Positions 5,990-7,954 of a stretch of DNA of 7,954 nucleotides are shown piece by piece. Position numbers and translations under genes: made by a program. The stretch spans positions 1 through 7,954 of the forward strand of contig JAEWFB010000620.1 in assembly GCA_023389095.1 (NCBI GenBank), in the 5' to 3' direction. Each line of letters starts with the position of its first letter. Position 1 is the first letter of the stretch. The notes beneath the pieces are model-generated. The model was not told the DNA's origin, searched no databases, and saw only the letters and a list, made by a program, of their open reading frames with translations. The DNA comes from Actinomycetes bacterium. GTDB taxonomy: Bacteria; Actinomycetota; Actinomycetes; Actinomycetales; Dermatophilaceae.

Positions 5990-6042
5990 CCAGCCGCGCT
6001 CCCGAGCTGCCCGAGCCCGACCGGGACTGCGCCGTTCTCGCC

Positions 6043-6057
6043 CGCGCCTCAGGCGCG
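6043..6057. promoter_or_regulatory. Perfect 15-bp palindrome before the hemerythrin gene
   Basis: CGCGCCTCAGGCGCG has perfect 7-bp arms around one central base. It lies 53 nt after the regulator stop codon and ends 6 nt before the -10 box of the hemerythrin gene. It could be the end of the regulator transcript (no T-run follows) or an operator sitting across the -35 to -10 spacer of the next promoter. Position favours neither strongly. Confidence 0.4.
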
Positions 6058-6063
6058 GATGGC

Positions 6064-6069
6064 TATCGT
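6064..6069 (+). promoter_or_regulatory. -10 box TATCGT of a leaderless promoter
   Basis: TATCGT matches TANNNT and ends exactly 7 nt before the ATG at 6077, the same geometry as the regulator gene. No Shine-Dalgarno precedes the ATG. A -35 element is not recognisable; a palindrome occupies that region. This supports 6077 over the in-frame ATG at 6059, which lies upstream of the -10 box. Confidence 0.55.
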
Positions 6070-6076
6070 CTCGGCC

Positions 6077-6718
6077 ATGACGGGTCCCATGACGATGAAC
6101 CGTGTCATCCACGCGGCGGTGCGTCGCGACCTCCGGCGCCTCGAGGCAGCCCTCGCCACCGTCCCGGACGGTGACCGGGCCCGTGCCCGGCAGCTGCAGG
6201 TGGCCTACGCCAACCTGCACGACCAGCTCAAGCACCACCATGAGGGCGAGGACACGCACGTCTTCCCGTTCCTGGCCACGGTGGAGGGCGCCACGGAGCT
6301 GGTCGAGGTGATGGAGACCGAGCACCAGGCCATGTCCGACGCCCTGGCCGACGCGCACACCGCGATGGACGCCTACGCCTCGACCGGTTCAGCCGGCGAC
6401 GCCCTCGCCGCCAGGGACGCCGTCGTGAAGGCGAACGGCGTCGTCGAGCAGCACCTGCATCACGAGGAGGACGACCTCGAGCCGCTCATGCTGCCGCACC
6501 TCGGGACGCCCGAGTGGAAGGCCGTCGAGAAGCAGCTACGGCCGGCGTCCCTCGCCGACTCGGGCCGGTTCATGGCCTGGGTCCAGGACGGGATGCCCGA
6601 CGCGGAGCGCGACTACCTGCGCTCGACGATCCCGGTGCCGGTGACCTTCCTGCTCAGCCGAGTTGCCGGCAGGTCGTACCACCGGGACGTCGCGCCCGCC
6701 TGGCAACCCACCACGTAG
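6077..6718 (+). CDS. Hemerythrin HHE domain-containing protein
   Basis: From the ATG at 6077 the product is 213 residues, cytosolic. Residues 8-140 form a four-helix hemerythrin-like bundle. Likely di-iron ligands are His12, the HHHEGED segment (His54, Glu58), His83 in METEHQAM and the HLHHEED segment (His126, Glu130). These proteins bind two irons and handle O2, NO or iron, or act as redox sensors; which applies here cannot be told. Residues 145-213 form a C-terminal extension containing the apolar VPVTFLLSRV near 187-196, resembling the tail I recall from other actinobacterial HHE proteins. The start is set by a -10 box 7 nt upstream; the in-frame ATG at 6059 is earlier than that box. It follows the regulator by 87 nt but appears to have its own promoter. 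Confidence 0.9.
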   Translation: MTGPMTMNRVIHAAVRRDLRRLEAALATVPDGDRARARQLQVAYANLHDQLKHHHEGEDTHVFPFLATVEGATELVEVMETEHQAMSDALADAHTAMDAYASTGSAGDALAARDAVVKANGVVEQHLHHEEDDLEPLMLPHLGTPEWKAVEKQLRPASLADSGRFMAWVQDGMPDAERDYLRSTIPVPVTFLLSRVAGRSYHRDVAPAWQPTT

Positions 6719-6753
6719 GTTCGCGTGGACACTCGGACCCCGCCGGCGCGCCG

Positions 6754-6987
6754 ATGAAGGCGTACATCACGTGGGTCGGGGACGGCGAGCGATGGAGCGC
6801 CCACATCGAGCGCAGTGAGCAGGACCCGACCGGTGAGGCCAGCGAGCACCGCACGGCAGCCGACGCCGTTGCCTGGGCGCGTGAGCGCACGGATTGGGTT
6901 CTCGTGGTGACCGATCCGCTGCGATGGGCAGGGTCCCCGGATCTGCAACCGTCCGACGTTCCCCAGCTTTGGGGAGAGCAAACCTGA
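6754..6987 (+). CDS. Small protein of unknown function, 77 residues
   Basis: The ATG at 6754 opens a 77-residue frame. It starts with a strand-like MKAYITWVGDGERWSAHIE, then a polar stretch, then an amphipathic helix (TAADAVAWARERTD) followed by WVLVV. That strand-strand-helix-strand order recalls the small HicB-like fold, but no toxin partner or DNA-binding part is present, so this is only a shape comparison. The product is acidic and Trp-rich (five Trp). No Shine-Dalgarno is seen; a 10-bp palindrome, CGGCGCGCCG (6744-6753), abuts the ATG. The gene begins 35 nt after the hemerythrin stop, so it may be cotranscribed with it. Its stop codon overlaps the promoter of the next gene. I do not recognise the family. 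Confidence 0.6.
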   Translation: MKAYITWVGDGERWSAHIERSEQDPTGEASEHRTAADAVAWARERTDWVLVVTDPLRWAGSPDLQPSDVPQLWGEQT

Positions 6988-7013
6988 ACGCCCGGCGCGT
7001 GTTCTGTCACGAT
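6984..7013 (+). promoter_or_regulatory. Possible promoter of the two-helix membrane protein
   Basis: CACGAT at 7008-7013 keeps the A and final T of the TANNNT -10 pattern and ends 7 nt before the ATG at 7021. CTGAAC at 6984-6989 lies 18 nt upstream and partly resembles TTGACA. The element overlaps the stop codon of the preceding gene. A leaderless message is suggested, because the GAAGG before the ATG is only 1 nt away. Confidence 0.35.
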
Positions 7014-7020
7014 CGAAGGC

Positions 7021-7518
7021 ATGGTCAGGGCACACGCGCATGCGGAGTACCTGGAGGCATCGGGGCGACGCCGCCGTCGCCGTTCATGGCTCCGGACCGC
7101 GAGGCTCAACGTCGTCGGGTGGTCGGCTCTGCTCGGCCTGTGCCTCGTGGCCGCCGCGGCAGGCGTCGGCGGGGCGGCGGCTCTTGGCCTGCCACGTCCG
7201 CTCGGCGCCGCGTGTGGCCTGCTACCGCTCGTCGGGGTCGTCGTCGTCGATCGCCGGCGATGGGCTCGGATGGAGACCGGCTTCGGCTGGGGTGGCTCCG
7301 TGGAGGACGTTGCCGCGATCGCCGCCGAGCTCGAAACGGGTGGGGTGCACGTACGGGTGCGCACCGATCACTCCGCGTCTGTCTGGGGCGAGCTCGAACC
7401 TGCTCGAGGTGCTGAGCCCGACGCGCCGACCGCGTCCCTCGAGTACCGCAACCGGGACGCTCGCGTCGTGGAGCAGAAGCTGCGCGAACACGGCATCCGT
7501 CCTCCCGAGCTGCACTGA
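7021..7518 (+). CDS. Two-helix membrane protein of unknown function
   Basis: This 165-residue protein begins with a basic segment (six consecutive Arg or near neighbours around 16-25). Two hydrophobic stretches follow, at about 31-56 (VVGWSALLGLCLVAAAAGVG and on) and 60-76 (LGAACGLLPLVGVVVV), then DRRRW. The positive-inside rule puts both the N-terminus and the roughly 88-residue C-terminal part in the cytoplasm. The C-terminal part is soluble and mixed: an acidic helix (SVEDVAAIAAELETGG), a strand (VHVRVR), then a segment around EYRNRDARVVEQKLREHGI that looks like a helix. No catalytic motif is visible. It follows the 77-residue gene by 33 nt with its own probable promoter, and is convergent with the SnoaL-like gene. 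I do not recognise the family. Confidence 0.7.
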   Translation: MVRAHAHAEYLEASGRRRRRRSWLRTARLNVVGWSALLGLCLVAAAAGVGGAAALGLPRPLGAACGLLPLVGVVVVDRRRWARMETGFGWGGSVEDVAAIAAELETGGVHVRVRTDHSASVWGELEPARGAEPDAPTASLEYRNRDARVVEQKLREHGIRPPELH

Positions 7519-7585
7519 CACGCGTAGGTGCCCGCGCCGCCTGGCTCCGGTCGTGCCACCGTCAAGCGGTTGGGCCGCGAGCGTC

Positions 7586-7954
7586 TCAGGACGCCGCTGC
7601 GCCCTCGGGGACCACCCTGAGCTGCCGGAGGAGCGACAGCATGTCTGCCACGCCCCAGTGCTCGCAGACCAGACCGGCGTCGTCGAACCGCATGATGTCG
7701 ATGAGGTCCATCTCGACGTGGCGGCCGGATGCCGGCATCCCCATGAAGTCCCCCGTCTGGGTCCCCGAGACCGTCACCCGGGCAACGGTCCGGTCTCCGC
7801 TGGGCAGGACCTCGCCGGCGTCCATGCGGAGGTCGGGGAAGGCGGCGCGATAGCCGCGGAACAGGGCGAGGACCCCCGCCTTGGTCGGGGGTAGTCCGGG
7901 CGCCTCCTGGTGCTCGACGAAGTTCTCGGCGAGCAGGTCGCCGAACCCGTCGAT
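7586..7954 (-). CDS. SnoaL-like/NTF2-fold protein (ester cyclase type), 5'-partial
   Basis: The frame ending in TGA at 7588-7586 is open to the right edge of the window; 122 residues are visible and the start lies outside. It reads as a SnoaL-like cone-shaped alpha+beta barrel. DGFGDLLAENFVEHQ is the end of the first helix with its usual Asn-Phe-Val-x-His. FRGYRAAFPDLR is the second helix, followed by strands VTVSGTQTGDFMGMPASG and DLIDIMRFDDAGLVCEHWGVADM. In this family about 25-30 residues normally precede DGFGDLL, so only a short part is missing. An internal ATG at 7825 would remove the first helices and is not the real start. Members cyclise polyketide esters or act on small hydrophobic compounds, and many have no known substrate. 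It is convergent with the membrane-protein gene across a 67-nt gap in which I see no strong terminator. Confidence 0.88.
   Translation of the reverse strand: MDGFGDLLAENFVEHQEAPGLPPTKAGVLALFRGYRAAFPDLRMDAGEVLPSGDRTVARVTVSGTQTGDFMGMPASGRHVEMDLIDIMRFDDAGLVCEHWGVADMLSLLRQLRVVPEGAAAS

Noticed and set aside
5549..6358. 269-codon minus-strand frame across the regulator end and hemerythrin start
   Set aside because: It spans two well-supported plus-strand genes and their promoter and has no recognisable domain.
6754..6987. HicB-type antitoxin
   Set aside because: Only a loose shape resemblance; there is no adjacent HicA-like toxin and no DNA-binding C-terminus.
7586..7825. SnoaL-like gene starting at the ATG at 7825
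   Set aside because: The frame continues upstream with conserved family sequence to the window edge, so this ATG is internal.

Overview
The window reads as chromosomal DNA from a high-GC actinobacterium. Codon third positions are almost all G or C. An MmyB/MltR-type XRE regulator is present, a family typical of Actinomycetota. Several genes start 7 nt after a TANNNT-like -10 box with no Shine-Dalgarno, as in leaderless actinobacterial transcripts. A Micrococcales-like host (Cellulomonas or relatives) is a guess from style, not a demonstrated assignment. No rRNA, tRNA, CRISPR array, insertion sequence or phage gene was seen.

Layout. Bases 1-374 hold no convincing gene, but contain a GC-rich hairpin, two abutting palindromes and a doubtful 37-codon ORF. 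A classical SDR oxidoreductase (minus, 375-1118) is divergent from a small secreted lipoprotein (plus, 1286-1720); the spacer between them carries a perfect 10-bp tandem repeat. A four-gene minus-strand cluster follows. In transcription order it is a DHA2-type MFS exporter (4962-3520), an antibiotic biosynthesis monooxygenase (ABM)-fold protein broken by a one-base frameshift (3502-3186), a metal-binding cupin of the hydroxynitrile-lyase-like type (3122-2715) and an aldo/keto reductase (2645-1791). An MmyB-like regulator (plus, 5075-5989) diverges from this cluster. A 17-bp near-palindrome lies almost exactly midway between the two divergent starts and is the best operator candidate in the window.

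Downstream on the plus strand are a hemerythrin-domain protein (6077-6718), a 77-residue protein of unknown function (6754-6987) and a two-helix membrane protein of unknown function (7021-7518). A SnoaL-like/NTF2-fold protein on the minus strand (7586-7954) runs off the right edge, so its N-terminus is missing.

How the genes may work together (inference). The regulator, exporter, ABM protein, cupin and aldo/keto reductase look like an inducible module that senses a hydrophobic or reactive small molecule, exports it and converts it by redox chemistry. The SDR and SnoaL-like protein would suit similar chemistry, but nothing in the sequence ties them to the cluster. I see no clear sign of a wholly new system. 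The most notable points are the cluster itself with its midpoint palindrome, the ABM frameshift, the shared leaderless promoter layout and the paired palindromes near the left end.
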